Source of the DNA: Flagellimonas onchidii
GTDB lineage: Bacteria; Bacteroidota; Bacteroidia; Flavobacteriales; Flavobacteriaceae
NCBI RefSeq assembly: GCF_004804315.1
Contig: NZ_SRXX01000002.1
Span: 248,001-312,000, forward strand
Direction: 5' to 3'
DNA: 64,000 bases
Part shown: in pieces, positions 17,772 through 27,843 of the stretch
Layout of the letters: the number at the start of each line of letters is the position of its first letter
How positions within the stretch are numbered: position 1 is the first letter of the stretch
The notes under the pieces: model-generated
Told to the model about the DNA's origin: nothing
Database searches by the model: none
Seen by the model: the letters and a program-made list of their open reading frames with translations, nothing else
Made by a program: the position numbers and the translations under genes

Positions 17772-19679
17772 TTATAGGGCTTCTTCCATTATCTTTTCAA
17801 CCACTTCCGGGTTCAATAATGTGGAAATATCTCCCAAATTACTCGTGTCCTTGGAAGCTATCTTTCTTAGAATTCGTCGCATAATCTTTCCACTTCGCGT
17901 TTTGGGCAACCCTGGTACAAATTGAATCTTATCCAGTTTGGCTATTGGACCAATATGTTCAGTAATCATTTGATTGATCTCTTTTTTCAAGTTGTTACGA
18001 TCACGGGATTCACCAGTTTCTTTCAAAATCACATAGCCATAAAGGGCATTTCCTTTAATATCATGTGGGAAACCAACAATAGCCGATTCTGCTACGGCTG
18101 GATGCTCATTAATTGCATCCTCAATGGGTGCTGTTCCCAGATTATGTCCTGAGACAATAATTACATCATCTACCCTACCGGTAATACGATAATACCCTAC
18201 TTCATCCCGTAAAGCTCCATCACCAGTAAAATATTTGCCTTCAAAAGCGGCGAAATACGTATCCTTGTAACGTTGGTGGTCACCCCAGATGGTTCGAGCC
18301 ATGGAAGGCCATGGGAATTTTATACAAAGACGTCCATCAACCTGATTGCCATGAATTTCCTTTCCATTTTCATCCATTAACGCTGGTTGCACTCCTGGCA
18401 TGGGTAGTGTTGCATAAGTTGGTTTTGTTGGTGTTGAAAAAGGTATTGGAGAAATCAGTATTCCTCCCGTTTCAGTCTGCCACCATGTATCCACAATTGG
18501 ACATTTCTTTTCACCGACATGGTCATTATACCAATGCCAAGCTTCTTCGTTGATTGGCTCTCCTACTGTTCCAAGCACTTTAAGGCTAGAAAGGTCATAT
18601 TTGGTAACAAAATCCAAATTCTCCTTTGCTAAGGCCCTAATCGCTGTTGGTGCCGTATAAAATTGGGAAACCTTATGTTTTTCCACAATCTCCCAAAACC
18701 TTCCGAAATCTGGATAAGAAGGCACTCCTTCAAACATTACCGTGGTGGCCCCATTGGCTAAGGGTCCGTAAACAATATAAGAATGTCCTGTAATCCAACC
18801 TATATCAGCAGTACACCAGTACACATCATCTTCACGGTATTGGAACACATTTTTAAAGGTAAATGCTGTATACACCATATAACCCGCTGTGGTATGCATC
18901 ATACCCTTGGGTCTTCCTGTTGAACCTGATGTATATAAAATGAACAAAGGGTCTTCAGAATTCATAATTTCCGGTACGCAGTCTGAATACGCTTTGTCCA
19001 GTAATGGCTGCAGCCATTGGTCGCGGCCAGTTTCCATGTGTATCTCGGCATTAGTTCGCTTGGCGACCAAAACCGTTTCAACTCCTGGGCATTGTTTTAA
19101 GGCTTCGTCCACAATACCTTTTAAATCAATGGTTTTTCCTCCTCGGTAAGAACCGTCAGAAGTTAATACCATCTTAGCTTCGCAGTCGTTAATTCGTGTT
19201 GCCAAAGCGGTAGAAGAAAATCCGGCAAACACAACCGAGTGTATGGCTCCAATTCGCGCACACGCCAAAACGGATACTGCCAACTCAGGTATCATTGGCA
19301 AATAGATTATTACCCGATCGCCTTTTTTAATTCCTTTGTCCTTTAGAACATTGGCAAACTTGCATACACGTTCATGTAATTGATTATAAGTAATATGTTC
19401 TGCCTCTTCATTAGGATCATTAGGCTCAAAAAGAATAGCAGTTTTATCCCCTCGAATATGTAAATGCCTATCTATGCAATTTTCTGTAATATTGAGCTGT
19501 GCTCCATCAAACCATTTTACTTCAGGTTTTGAAAAATCCCATTCCAACACATTATTCCATCGCTTGCGCCAAACAAAATGTTCTTCCGCGATTTCTTCCC
19601 AAAATGCCTCGGGGTTTCTTACAGATTTTCTATAAACCTGAAAATATTCTTCCAAATGTTTAATGTGGTAGTTGCTCAT
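17772..19679 (-). CDS. acs: Acetate--CoA ligase (acetyl-CoA synthetase)
   Basis: This 635-residue enzyme of the ANL superfamily makes acetyl-CoA from acetate, ATP and CoA through acetyl-AMP. Visible motifs: P-loop-like YTSGSTGRPKGMMHTTAGY, the Trp-rich CTADIGWITGHSY, DTWWQTETGG, and the C-terminal KTRSGKIMRRILRKIA, whose Lys is the acetylation-regulated catalytic residue. It sits 166 bases downstream of an acetate-type symporter on the same strand, which supports a joint role in acetate uptake and activation. Confidence 0.96.
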   Translation of the reverse strand: MSNYHIKHLEEYFQVYRKSVRNPEAFWEEIAEEHFVWRKRWNNVLEWDFSKPEVKWFDGAQLNITENCIDRHLHIRGDKTAILFEPNDPNEEAEHITYNQLHERVCKFANVLKDKGIKKGDRVIIYLPMIPELAVSVLACARIGAIHSVVFAGFSSTALATRINDCEAKMVLTSDGSYRGGKTIDLKGIVDEALKQCPGVETVLVAKRTNAEIHMETGRDQWLQPLLDKAYSDCVPEIMNSEDPLFILYTSGSTGRPKGMMHTTAGYMVYTAFTFKNVFQYREDDVYWCTADIGWITGHSYIVYGPLANGATTVMFEGVPSYPDFGRFWEIVEKHKVSQFYTAPTAIRALAKENLDFVTKYDLSSLKVLGTVGEPINEEAWHWYNDHVGEKKCPIVDTWWQTETGGILISPIPFSTPTKPTYATLPMPGVQPALMDENGKEIHGNQVDGRLCIKFPWPSMARTIWGDHQRYKDTYFAAFEGKYFTGDGALRDEVGYYRITGRVDDVIIVSGHNLGTAPIEDAINEHPAVAESAIVGFPHDIKGNALYGYVILKETGESRDRNNLKKEINQMITEHIGPIAKLDKIQFVPGLPKTRSGKIMRRILRKIASKDTSNLGDISTLLNPEVVEKIMEEAL

Positions 19680-19845
19680 ACTTTATTCTCGAAAAATTAG
19701 TGAGCGTTAAAAATAGCAAAAAAGTGAAACGACCACAGAACTCCTCAAATTAATCTTATAAAAATTGCACATTTTTCAATTTAACAAACCCATAAATATC
19801 AAATGGACAAAAAAATGTGAAATCCCTTTATTTGAACCTTTTTAA

Positions 19846-21621
19846 TCAATGCTCTATGGCCTCTCCTGCTCCGCTAGGAATTCTGATGTTCTCCACAATT
19901 TCTTGAACAGATTCCGGAGGGTCTGGGTAAAATCTAGAAACAACCAAGGCAACAACAAAATTCACCAACATTCCCAAAGTACCAAAGCCTTCTGGTGAAA
20001 TGCCGAACCACCAATCCTTAGCGGTGCTAGTCTCTGGGTTTCCAATCCAACCTAATTTGAATCTTGCAATATAGTACGTGGTTATGGCCAAACCAGCAAT
20101 CATACCGGTAATGGCCCCTTCCCTATTCATACGCTTGCTAAAAATACCCATAACGATAGCAGGGAAAAACGAAGATGCTGCCAGACCAAAGGCCAACGCT
20201 ACTACCGAAGCCACAAAACCCGGCGGGTGGATTCCAAAATAACCTGCAACGGTCACAGCAAGAACTGCTGCAAGACGCGCTATTAATAATTCTTTTTTAT
20301 CAGAAATATCCGGAGCAAATTGCTTTTTAATCAAATCATGGGAAATTGAGGTAGAAATCACCAAAAGTAACCCTGCTGCCGTTGACAAAGCAGCGGCAAG
20401 CCCCCCTGCAGCCACCAAGGCAATAATCCAATTGGGTAAACCGGCAATCTCTGGGTTTGCCAAAACAGTGATATCTCTATCTACATACAGTTCATTGGCC
20501 GAAGATATATTTGCATTGGAAATCATGCGTTGACCATATTCCCCCCTACCATCTACAAAAAGTGGTTTTCCATTAACGGCATCGCCGGGGAGGTATTGAA
20601 TTTTACCATCGCCATTTTTATCTGTCCATGCGATGAGCCCCGTATTTTCCCATTTGGTAAACCATGATGGAATTTCTTTATAAGGTGTATCCTCAACCGT
20701 TTCCATAAGATTAGTACGTGCGAACACGGCAATTGCCGGAGCCGTGGTATACAGAATGGCTATAAACAACAGCGCATATCCAGCTGATTTACGGGCATCC
20801 TTTACCTTTGGCACGGTAAAAAAACGAATGATTACATGCGGTAAGCCAGCCGTTCCCAGCATTAAAGCTGCAGTAATAAAAAACACATCGGTAACAGATT
20901 TAGAACCATCTGTATAGGCCGTAAAGCCTAAGTCGGTCATCAATCCATCCAACTTATCCAACAAATAAACCCCATCTTCACCAGCAGAGCCAAACCCTAA
21001 TTGTGGGATTGGGTTTCCAGTAGCCATAATCGAAATGAATATCGCTGGGACCATGAATGCAAAAATGAGTACACAATATTGGGCTACTTGGGTATAAGTA
21101 ATGCCTTTCATTCCTCCCAGAAAAGCGTAGAACAAAACCACGGTCATTCCAATATAAACTCCTGTATTTACCTCAACATCCAAAAAACGTGAAAAAACCA
21201 CTCCCACTCCTCGCATTTGTCCAGCTACATATGTGAAGGAAACAAAAAGTGCAGCTATCACGGCAACGGTTCGGGCAATGTTACTGTAATAGCGATCTCC
21301 AATAAAGTCAGGGACGGTAAATTTTCCAAACTTTCTAAGATAAGGTGCCAACAAAAGCGCCAGTAACACATAGCCACCTGTCCAACCCATCAAATACACT
21401 GAACCGTCATAGCCTGCAAATGCTATAATGCCTGCCATACCCAAAAAGGAAGCTGCAGACATCCAGTCGGCAGCTGTCGCTAAACCGTTGGCCAATGGGG
21501 AAACTCCACCTCCAGCCACATAAAACTCTTTTGTTGAACCTGCCCTAGACCAAATTGCAATACCTATATATAATGCAAAAGTGATTCCGACGATGATAAA
21601 CGTCCATGTTTGAATTCCCAT
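19846..21621 (-). CDS. Sodium:solute symporter, cation/acetate symporter-like (VC_2705 type)
   Basis: The 591-residue polytopic membrane protein shows the SSS-family segments AGGGVSPLANGLATAADWMSA and AAALSTAAGLLLVISTSIS, with about 13-14 hydrophobic helices. A soluble loop at residues ~320-385 contains DKNGDGKI, an EF-hand-like calcium motif. It is 3 bases downstream of a DUF4212 small subunit, the known partner in this subfamily, and upstream of acs, so acetate or a related carboxylate is the likely substrate. Confidence 0.9.
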   Translation of the reverse strand: MGIQTWTFIIVGITFALYIGIAIWSRAGSTKEFYVAGGGVSPLANGLATAADWMSAASFLGMAGIIAFAGYDGSVYLMGWTGGYVLLALLLAPYLRKFGKFTVPDFIGDRYYSNIARTVAVIAALFVSFTYVAGQMRGVGVVFSRFLDVEVNTGVYIGMTVVLFYAFLGGMKGITYTQVAQYCVLIFAFMVPAIFISIMATGNPIPQLGFGSAGEDGVYLLDKLDGLMTDLGFTAYTDGSKSVTDVFFITAALMLGTAGLPHVIIRFFTVPKVKDARKSAGYALLFIAILYTTAPAIAVFARTNLMETVEDTPYKEIPSWFTKWENTGLIAWTDKNGDGKIQYLPGDAVNGKPLFVDGRGEYGQRMISNANISSANELYVDRDITVLANPEIAGLPNWIIALVAAGGLAAALSTAAGLLLVISTSISHDLIKKQFAPDISDKKELLIARLAAVLAVTVAGYFGIHPPGFVASVVALAFGLAASSFFPAIVMGIFSKRMNREGAITGMIAGLAITTYYIARFKLGWIGNPETSTAKDWWFGISPEGFGTLGMLVNFVVALVVSRFYPDPPESVQEIVENIRIPSGAGEAIEH

Positions 21622-21624
21622 AAT

Positions 21625-21879
21625 CTATTCGCTTACATTGTATTTCTTATCCAACTTGTTCATCAAACGGACATAAATGAAAATTAGCAGTACAAAAACG
21701 TAAATCGAGCCTTGCTGTGCAAACCAAAACCCTAGTTTAAAGCCACCTAATCGAATTGTGTTCAGTTCATCGACCAATAGAATCCCAAACCCGTAGGAGA
21801 CCAAAAACCAGATTGAGAGAAGGATGGCTAGGTATTTCAGATTTTCCCGCCAATATTTTTTACGCTGTGTGCTATCCAT
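21625..21879 (-). CDS. DUF4212 protein, symporter small subunit
   Basis: The 84-residue protein has two transmembrane helices (ILLSIWFLVSYGFGILLV and a second near residues 50-70), with the conserved N-terminal YWRENLKY and the FWFAQQGSIYVFV segment of DUF4212. Such proteins pair with sodium/solute symporters, and the symporter gene follows after 3 bases. It is the first gene of the acetate group. Confidence 0.92.
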   Translation of the reverse strand: MDSTQRKKYWRENLKYLAILLSIWFLVSYGFGILLVDELNTIRLGGFKLGFWFAQQGSIYVFVLLIFIYVRLMNKLDKKYNVSE

Positions 21880-21897
21880 AAAAGAAGTATAAAGTCA

Positions 21898-21936
21898 TAA
21901 AATACAAAATCAATTTTTATGATTGTCTGTATTTTA
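21898..21936. repeat. Inverted repeat upstream of the DUF4212-symporter-acs group
   Basis: TAAAATACA (21898-21906) and TGTATTTTA (21928-21936) are perfect arms around 21 bases that contain an inner AATCA/TGATT pair. It lies between the fucosidase stop and the DUF4212 start, so it could be a terminator for the former or an operator for the latter. Confidence 0.4.
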
Positions 21937-21965
21937 AAAGTGTAACAACAATTTTAATTACAATG

Positions 21966-23762
21966 CTAGTTTTTAACCTTTTCCAACCATAACCACTGAA
22001 ACTTTATAGGTTTATCCTTATCAGGCTCTGCCGTCATGGTCAACGTATAATACCCGGGCTGGGTAAACTCAAATGTTCCCATTTTCTGTGCCACATAGCG
22101 ATCTATATGCCAATCAGTATTAGGTTCGCCCACAGTTTTTCCAGTTGGCTGCACTTTTGCTTTTAAAGCACTCCCATTGCAAACTATGGTTACCTTGCCA
22201 TTGGCTGATTTTTCTTGGGAACTATATGAAACATCAACATTATATTGGCCTGGTTCATCTATATAGATTTTCCATTGGAATTCACTTTCTTGGTCAAATT
22301 GAACATGTTCAGGTATCGACCCAAATTTTTGTGCTTCTATAATCGACGCATCTCCTTTTGACCGAATTGCATTATTAGGTTTAAGTGAATACCCTCCAGA
22401 AAACGAATAAGCTACCAAATCGTTTTCCACTGTTGGCGTAGCATTATATTCTATGACCAGTACAGAAACTCTTGGGTCCGGAGCTGTTTTTGACAACTTA
22501 ATAGAGGTAACAGCCTCATGATGGTTAAATTCCAATTCGGCTTTTGATTTATCCGCCAGTTGATATATTCGAATCGGATTATTCTTAACTCCTGTGAGCT
22601 TCAGTTGATTGTTTAAAGGCCAATTGTATATATGCAAATACAATTTAGATGTGTCTTCATTATATGTTAGTTTTCCCCAATCGTGCATATCTGCCCTTAA
22701 TCCAAAAGCCGCACTTCCATAGATGGATTCTCCATTAACTTTTAACCACTCCCCTATTTCTTCAGTTCGCTGTTCAATATCCTTAGGAATCTCTCCATTG
22801 GCCCTTGGTCCTATATTTAGCATTAAATTCCCGTTAAGTGCCACATTTCCTATAATGGATTTTAAAAGTGTTGTAGTCGATTTCCATTTGGAATCCGTGG
22901 CATGGTACCCCCAGGAATGGGCCACAGTGGCAGATGTTTGAAAAGGATGCTCTTTTTTGGCATACCCCAATTGATTATCATCCAAAGTTTGAAAATCCAC
23001 ATCACGATCTTCCTCTACTGATAATCCCAACCGGGAATTGATCAAACAATTTGGTTGCAATTCCCTGATCATTTTTTTGAGACGGAGCAATTGTTCTTTG
23101 GTAACCACGGTTTCCGAGTGATGAATCCACATATCGAACCAAATCAACCCAATTTCACCATAATCGGTAAGAAGTTCACGCATTTGCGGCATAACTTTCT
23201 GCTCCCAATATCTGCTATATGTTTCTTTAGAAAGGCCAGTTATCTCCTTGCTATGGTCCCAACTATCAGGGTGTTCCCAATCTATCCAGTGCGAATAATA
23301 AAGTCCAAGTTTTAACCCGTGTTTTTTACAGGCTTCGGCCAATTCTTTAATAATATCCCTTTTGGCATTGGTTTGTTTATAGATATTATAATCACTCGCC
23401 TTACTGTTCCATAACCCAAAACCATCATGATGCTTAGCAGTAATGGTCACATATTTCATTCCTGCTTTTTTTGCCAATAACACCCACTCTTCAGGGTCGA
23501 TTGAATCCCAATCAAAGTTATCCAGAAGTGATAAGTATTCGGTATTACCTATCTGGTTACGATACTTTATCCATTCCGCATAGTCATTATCATATCGTAG
23601 CTTTTCTCCTTTCCAATAACCTTCCGCGCCACTGTAAACTCCCCAATGAATGAACATCCCAAAACGAGCATCGGTAAACCACAGAGCTCGTTGGTTTGTT
23701 AATTTTTGTGCATTTAGTAAAGGAAGGGTTAAAAGAAAAAAGAGTAAGGGTATGTTTTTCAT
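21966..23762 (-). CDS. Alpha-L-fucosidase, GH29
   Basis: The 598-residue exported enzyme has a signal peptide (residues 1-~19, ending LLNAQ) and a GH29 barrel: FGMFIHWGVYSGAEGYW, TITAKHHDGFGLW, and the nucleophile Asp210 in IGLIWFDMW. LNIGPRANGEIP is typical of the family. A C-terminal beta domain from residue ~450 resembles a carbohydrate-binding module. It releases fucose from glycans. I use ATG 23762; an ATG six codons upstream is less likely because of the signal peptide position. A 16-base palindrome covers this start. Confidence 0.92.
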   Translation of the reverse strand: MKNIPLLFFLLTLPLLNAQKLTNQRALWFTDARFGMFIHWGVYSGAEGYWKGEKLRYDNDYAEWIKYRNQIGNTEYLSLLDNFDWDSIDPEEWVLLAKKAGMKYVTITAKHHDGFGLWNSKASDYNIYKQTNAKRDIIKELAEACKKHGLKLGLYYSHWIDWEHPDSWDHSKEITGLSKETYSRYWEQKVMPQMRELLTDYGEIGLIWFDMWIHHSETVVTKEQLLRLKKMIRELQPNCLINSRLGLSVEEDRDVDFQTLDDNQLGYAKKEHPFQTSATVAHSWGYHATDSKWKSTTTLLKSIIGNVALNGNLMLNIGPRANGEIPKDIEQRTEEIGEWLKVNGESIYGSAAFGLRADMHDWGKLTYNEDTSKLYLHIYNWPLNNQLKLTGVKNNPIRIYQLADKSKAELEFNHHEAVTSIKLSKTAPDPRVSVLVIEYNATPTVENDLVAYSFSGGYSLKPNNAIRSKGDASIIEAQKFGSIPEHVQFDQESEFQWKIYIDEPGQYNVDVSYSSQEKSANGKVTIVCNGSALKAKVQPTGKTVGEPNTDWHIDRYVAQKMGTFEFTQPGYYTLTMTAEPDKDKPIKFQWLWLEKVKN

Positions 23763-23777
23763 GCTATCAAGATAGCA
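23762..23777. promoter_or_regulatory. Palindrome at the start codon of the fucosidase
   Basis: TGCTATC-AA-GATAGCA is a perfect inverted repeat that ends in the start codon of the GH29 gene. It could be an operator or an mRNA hairpin that hides the start. Confidence 0.4.
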
Positions 23778-23850
23778 CAATATCCTATAAATGGAATAGG
23801 GTCCAATATTATTTCTTTAATCTCCCCAAATACTGCAGATTTAGTATTCG

Positions 23851-24810
23851 TTATTCTTCAAGAGTACCAAGGTAGCTGGAAACATTTTGCCCTATGCGCT
23901 CTTGGATATTGGATAGATCCGCTTTTACAAAAGCTTCTCCAGTAATACTTTCGTACAATTCAATATAACGTTCAGAAACAGATTGAATATAGTCGTCATT
24001 CATGTTAGGCACGGTCTCCCCTTCCAACCCTTGAAATCCATTTGAGATCAACCACTGTCTGACAAATTCTTTGGAAAGCTGTTTTTGCGATTCACCTTTT
24101 GCCTGATGTTCCTCATAGCCCTCCATATAAAAATAACGTGAGGAATCCGGGGTGTGGATTTCATCAATTAAGACGATTTCTCCATCTTTTGTTTTTCCAA
24201 ATTCGTATTTGGTGTCAACTAAAATCAATCCTCGCTGTGCGGCTAATTCGGTTCCTCGCTGAAACAAGGCTTTGGTATATTTCTCGAGAACTTCATAATC
24301 GTCTTTTGAGACAATTCCTCTTTCCAGAATTTCCACTTTTGAAATATCTTCGTCATGGTCTCCTTTTTCCGCTTTGGTTGCTGGAGTGATGATGGGCTCC
24401 GGGAATTTATCATTCTCTCTCATTCCTTCCGGCATGGGTTCTCCGCACAACATGCGCTTCCCTGCCTTGTACTCTCGTGCTGCATGACCGGAAAGATATC
24501 CTCTAATCACCATTTCAACTTTAAAAGGTTCACAAGCCTTACCCACAGCAACATTGGCATCAGGAGTTGCCATTAGCCAATTCGGGACTATATCCTCGGT
24601 TGCCTGCATCATTTTTGTGGCAATCTGATTAAGAATCTGTCCTTTATAGGGAATACCTTTGGGCATGACCACATCAAAAGCTGACAAGCGATCCGTTGCA
24701 ATCATTACCAAAATATCATCTTTCAAGGTATATACCTCACGAACTTTTCCTTTATAAACCGATTTTTGACCTGAAAAATGGAAATCGGTATCCATTAATG
24801 TATTTGACAT
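23851..24810 (-). CDS. purC: Phosphoribosylaminoimidazole-succinocarboxamide synthase
   Basis: The enzyme joins aspartate to CAIR in purine synthesis. KVREVYTL near the N-terminus, [30 protein letters not shown] and [12 protein letters not shown] identify the family; the 319-residue length fits the long, yeast-like form common in Bacteroidota. It is 6 bases downstream of phoH on the same strand. Confidence 0.95.
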   Translation of the reverse strand: MSNTLMDTDFHFSGQKSVYKGKVREVYTLKDDILVMIATDRLSAFDVVMPKGIPYKGQILNQIATKMMQATEDIVPNWLMATPDANVAVGKACEPFKVEMVIRGYLSGHAAREYKAGKRMLCGEPMPEGMRENDKFPEPIITPATKAEKGDHDEDISKVEILERGIVSKDDYEVLEKYTKALFQRGTELAAQRGLILVDTKYEFGKTKDGEIVLIDEIHTPDSSRYFYMEGYEEHQAKGESQKQLSKEFVRQWLISNGFQGLEGETVPNMNDDYIQSVSERYIELYESITGEAFVKADLSNIQERIGQNVSSYLGTLEE

Positions 24811-24816
24811 GCTTGG

Positions 24817-25770
24817 CTAGTTTTGGTGCTCAATATTCTTGTAGGCGTCGATGACTTTTTTGACCAATTTATGTCGAATTACATCTTTATCATCTAAATA
24901 AATGATACTGATGCCTTCAACATTTTTAAGAATTAGAAGTGCTTCTTTAAGGCCCGAAATAACTCTACGGGGTAAATCGATTTGCCCCGGGTCACCGGTC
25001 AACAGGAATTTGGCGTTTTTACCCATCCGGGTCAAAAACATTTTCATTTGTGCATGGGTGGTATTCTGTGCCTCATCCAAAATAACAAAGGCATTGTCCA
25101 ATGTTCTTCCACGCATAAAGGCCATCGGAGCGATTTGAATAGTACCGTCCTCAATATATTTTTCCAATTTTTCAGCTGGAATCATGTCCCGAAGTGCATC
25201 ATATAACGGTTGCATGTAAGGATCCAGTTTTTCCTTTAAATCCCCTGGTAAAAACCCAAGATTTTCTCCGGCTTCCACTGCTGGACGGGTTAGGATAATC
25301 CTTCTCACCTGTTTTTCCTTAAGGGCTTTTACTGCTAAGGCAACACCTGTGTAGGTTTTTCCCGTTCCGGCAGGACCAATGGCAAAAACCATATCGTCTT
25401 TTTTGCATGCATCGACCAATTTACGCTGGTTGGCTGTCTGAGCTTTGATCAACCTTCCGCTAACACCATGGACAAGCACGTCACCACTACTTTTTGAAGA
25501 GCTATAATCCTCCTGCCCGTTACTGGTGAGTACACGCTCTATTGAGTTCTCGTCCAATTTGTTGTATTTGGCAAAATGGGCCGTGAGCATATCAAACCGC
25601 TTATCGAACTCTTCCAATAATGCTTCGTCTCCGTATACTTTGATTTTGCTGCCGCGGGCAACGATTTTCAACTTAGGGAAGTACTTTTTAAGTAGCTCAA
25701 TATTTTCATTCTGCTGCCCAAAAAAATCCTGTGGGCTTATCTCTGTGAGTTCAATTATAAGTTCGTTCAA
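24817..25770 (-). CDS. PhoH family ATPase (YbeZ-like)
   Basis: The 317-residue protein has a short N-terminal KH-like region and the PhoH domain with Walker A AIGPAGTGKTYTG, LTRPAVEAGENLGFLPGDL, FVILDEAQNTTHAQMKMFLTRMG and LTGDPGQIDLP. PhoH/YbeZ proteins are RNA-linked ATPases associated with ribosome maturation enzymes. It leads the purC transcript and is divergent from the SAM hydroxide adenosyltransferase gene. Confidence 0.92.
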   Translation of the reverse strand: MNELIIELTEISPQDFFGQQNENIELLKKYFPKLKIVARGSKIKVYGDEALLEEFDKRFDMLTAHFAKYNKLDENSIERVLTSNGQEDYSSSKSSGDVLVHGVSGRLIKAQTANQRKLVDACKKDDMVFAIGPAGTGKTYTGVALAVKALKEKQVRRIILTRPAVEAGENLGFLPGDLKEKLDPYMQPLYDALRDMIPAEKLEKYIEDGTIQIAPMAFMRGRTLDNAFVILDEAQNTTHAQMKMFLTRMGKNAKFLLTGDPGQIDLPRRVISGLKEALLILKNVEGISIIYLDDKDVIRHKLVKKVIDAYKNIEHQN

Positions 25771-25892
25771 AAAAAACGGGGTGTTTAAGGGTTGTTTTTG
25801 AAGAATTTTTATTCTTTCTTTTTACTTAATTTTACCGCACAAACTTAACCAAAAATCGATTTGAAAAGGGAAAAACATATCAACAGTATTGC

Positions 25893-26723
25893 ATGGCAAT
25901 CATAACATTAACTACCGATTTTGGCCATAAAGACCACTTTGTTGGTACAATAAAGGGTACTATCCTCACCAACTTACCGGATGTGCCGATTGTTGATATT
26001 TCGCATGAGATAAGTCCCTTTAACATCCAAGAGTGTGCATATATCTTAAAAAATGCCTATCGTTCGTTCCCACCGGGCACTGTACACATTGTTGGGGTAG
26101 ATTCTGAATTATCCCCTGAAAACCAACACATAGTGGTTCAGGTTGATGGACATTATTTTATTAGTGCCAACAATGGTGTTATTTCTTTGATTACTTCGGA
26201 AATAAAACCAGAAAAAATAGTGGAAATCAACATTCCCGATATAACCCCTTGTTCATTCCCCGTGTTGAATGTTTTTGTGCAAGTAGCTTGTCATATTGCC
26301 AGAGGTGGAACATTGGAAATAATTGGAAGGCCTTTTAGCGCCTTGAAAGAACTTCGGGAGTTTGAGCCTCGTATATCGGATAATGGCAGTACAATTATGG
26401 GTAATGTGGTATATGTGGATAATTATGGCAATGTAATCACCAACATTCAGAAAAATCTGTTTGAAGCCTATAGAAACGGTAGAGATTTTGAAATTATAGC
26501 ACGTACCAATAAGATACGTGCCATACATAATAGTTACAACGGAATCATCAACTTTAACCTAGAGAAAAGTCAGCGCAAAGGACCTGGGGACGCTTTGGCT
26601 CTTTTTAATTCTGCTGGATATATAGAATTGGCCATTTACAAAAGTGATTTAAACACTGTAGGTGGAGCCTCTACTCTCCTTGGGTTGAATTATAGGGATA
26701 CTGTGACCATAAATTTTTTATAA
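25893..26723 (+). CDS. S-adenosyl-L-methionine hydroxide adenosyltransferase (DUF62)
   Basis: The 276-residue protein begins ITLTTDFGHKDHFVGTIKG and contains DISHEISPFNIQECAYILKNAY, the signature of the DUF62 family, whose members split SAM into adenosine and methionine using water. No fluorinase-type features are evident. The monooxygenase-like gene starts immediately after its stop. Confidence 0.9.
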   Translation: MAIITLTTDFGHKDHFVGTIKGTILTNLPDVPIVDISHEISPFNIQECAYILKNAYRSFPPGTVHIVGVDSELSPENQHIVVQVDGHYFISANNGVISLITSEIKPEKIVEINIPDITPCSFPVLNVFVQVACHIARGGTLEIIGRPFSALKELREFEPRISDNGSTIMGNVVYVDNYGNVITNIQKNLFEAYRNGRDFEIIARTNKIRAIHNSYNGIINFNLEKSQRKGPGDALALFNSAGYIELAIYKSDLNTVGGASTLLGLNYRDTVTINFL

Positions 26724-27050
26724 ATGCTGATACGTATTGTTAAACTCACCTTTAAACCCGAAAATATTCCTAGTTTTGAGCGAGTCTTTGAAACGACAAA
26801 ATCAAAGATTACGGATTTTAAAGGATGCTCGATGGTAGAGTTGTATCAGGATATTAAAAATCCAAATGTCTTTTTTACATATAGTTTTTGGGAAAACGAA
26901 TCGGATTTGGAAAATTATAGGTCATCAGATTTTTTTAAACAAGTTTGGGGCAAAACAAAATTATTGTTTGCCGAAAAACCCAAAGCTTGGAGTTTGAAAC
27001 AGTGTTCAAAGAGCAGTAAAACAATTAACAATACAACAATTGGCAATTAA
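26724..27050 (+). CDS. Antibiotic biosynthesis monooxygenase (ABM) domain protein
   Basis: This 108-residue ferredoxin-like protein resembles quinol monooxygenases of the YgiN type: LTFKPENIPSFERVFE, CSMVELYQDIKNPNVFFTYSFWENESDLENY. It starts one base after the preceding stop. The last ~15 residues (Ser/Thr/Asn rich) fall outside the domain. Substrate unknown. Confidence 0.8.
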   Translation: MLIRIVKLTFKPENIPSFERVFETTKSKITDFKGCSMVELYQDIKNPNVFFTYSFWENESDLENYRSSDFFKQVWGKTKLLFAEKPKAWSLKQCSKSSKTINNTTIGN

Positions 27051-27111
27051 TTAGCAATGCAGATACCTAACGTATTTATTGACCACTGTAAACTACTCAT
27101 TGATAATTGAT

Positions 27112-27843
27112 ATGCTTGCTATATTTAAAAAAGAGGTCCGTTCCTTTTTCATGTCCCCTATAGGGTATTTGATTGTAGGATTGTTTTTGCTTTTGAACGG
27201 ATTGTTCTTATGGGTTTTTAAAGGAGATTACAACATTTATGACTACGGTTTTGCGGATTTGGGAAACTTCTTTCTACTTGCTCCATGGATTTTTGTTTTT
27301 CTGATTCCGGCCATAACCATGAAAAGTTTTTCAGAGGAACGCAAGGTCGGTACTCTTGAATTATTATTGATAAAACCTACATCCATCTGGAATCTTGTGT
27401 TGGGAAAGTTTTTAGGAGCTGTGATATTATGCTCTATAGCTGTTCTTCCAACGGTGGTTTATGTTTTTGCGATTTCGAGTCTTGGAATCTCCGAGGGCAA
27501 CTATGATTTGGGTATCGTTGTGGGGTCCTACTTCGGATTGCTTTTTATCATTTCGGCGTATACTTCCATAGGAGTCTTTGCTTCTAGCATATCCGACAAT
27601 CAAATCGTTTCCTTTATTATTGGCATTCTAATTTGCTTTTTAATCTTTTACGGGTTTGAAGCTATTTCTTCTTTGTTCTCTAATGGAGAAACACAGCAAC
27701 TGATTCAAAGTATGGGGGCTAAATCTCATTTCAAAAGTATTGCTAGGGGGATTGTGGACACTAGGGATTTGCTCTATTTTGTATCCTTGACTATATTCTT
27801 TCTGTACCTTACTTTCCAACAGCTTAAACAACTGCCTCGCTAA
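27112..27843 (+). CDS. gldF: Gliding motility ABC transporter permease GldF
   Basis: The 243-residue membrane protein with about six helices matches GldF: AIFKKEVRSFFMSPIGYLI at the start, SFSEERKVGTLELLL in the ABC-2 permease region. With GldA (not in this window) and GldG it forms an ABC complex required for gliding in Flavobacterium. I use ATG 27112; a TTG at 27079 would add an unlikely extension. The stop overlaps the gldG start (TAATG). Confidence 0.93.
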   Translation: MLAIFKKEVRSFFMSPIGYLIVGLFLLLNGLFLWVFKGDYNIYDYGFADLGNFFLLAPWIFVFLIPAITMKSFSEERKVGTLELLLIKPTSIWNLVLGKFLGAVILCSIAVLPTVVYVFAISSLGISEGNYDLGIVVGSYFGLLFIISAYTSIGVFASSISDNQIVSFIIGILICFLIFYGFEAISSLFSNGETQQLIQSMGAKSHFKSIARGIVDTRDLLYFVSLTIFFLYLTFQQLKQLPR

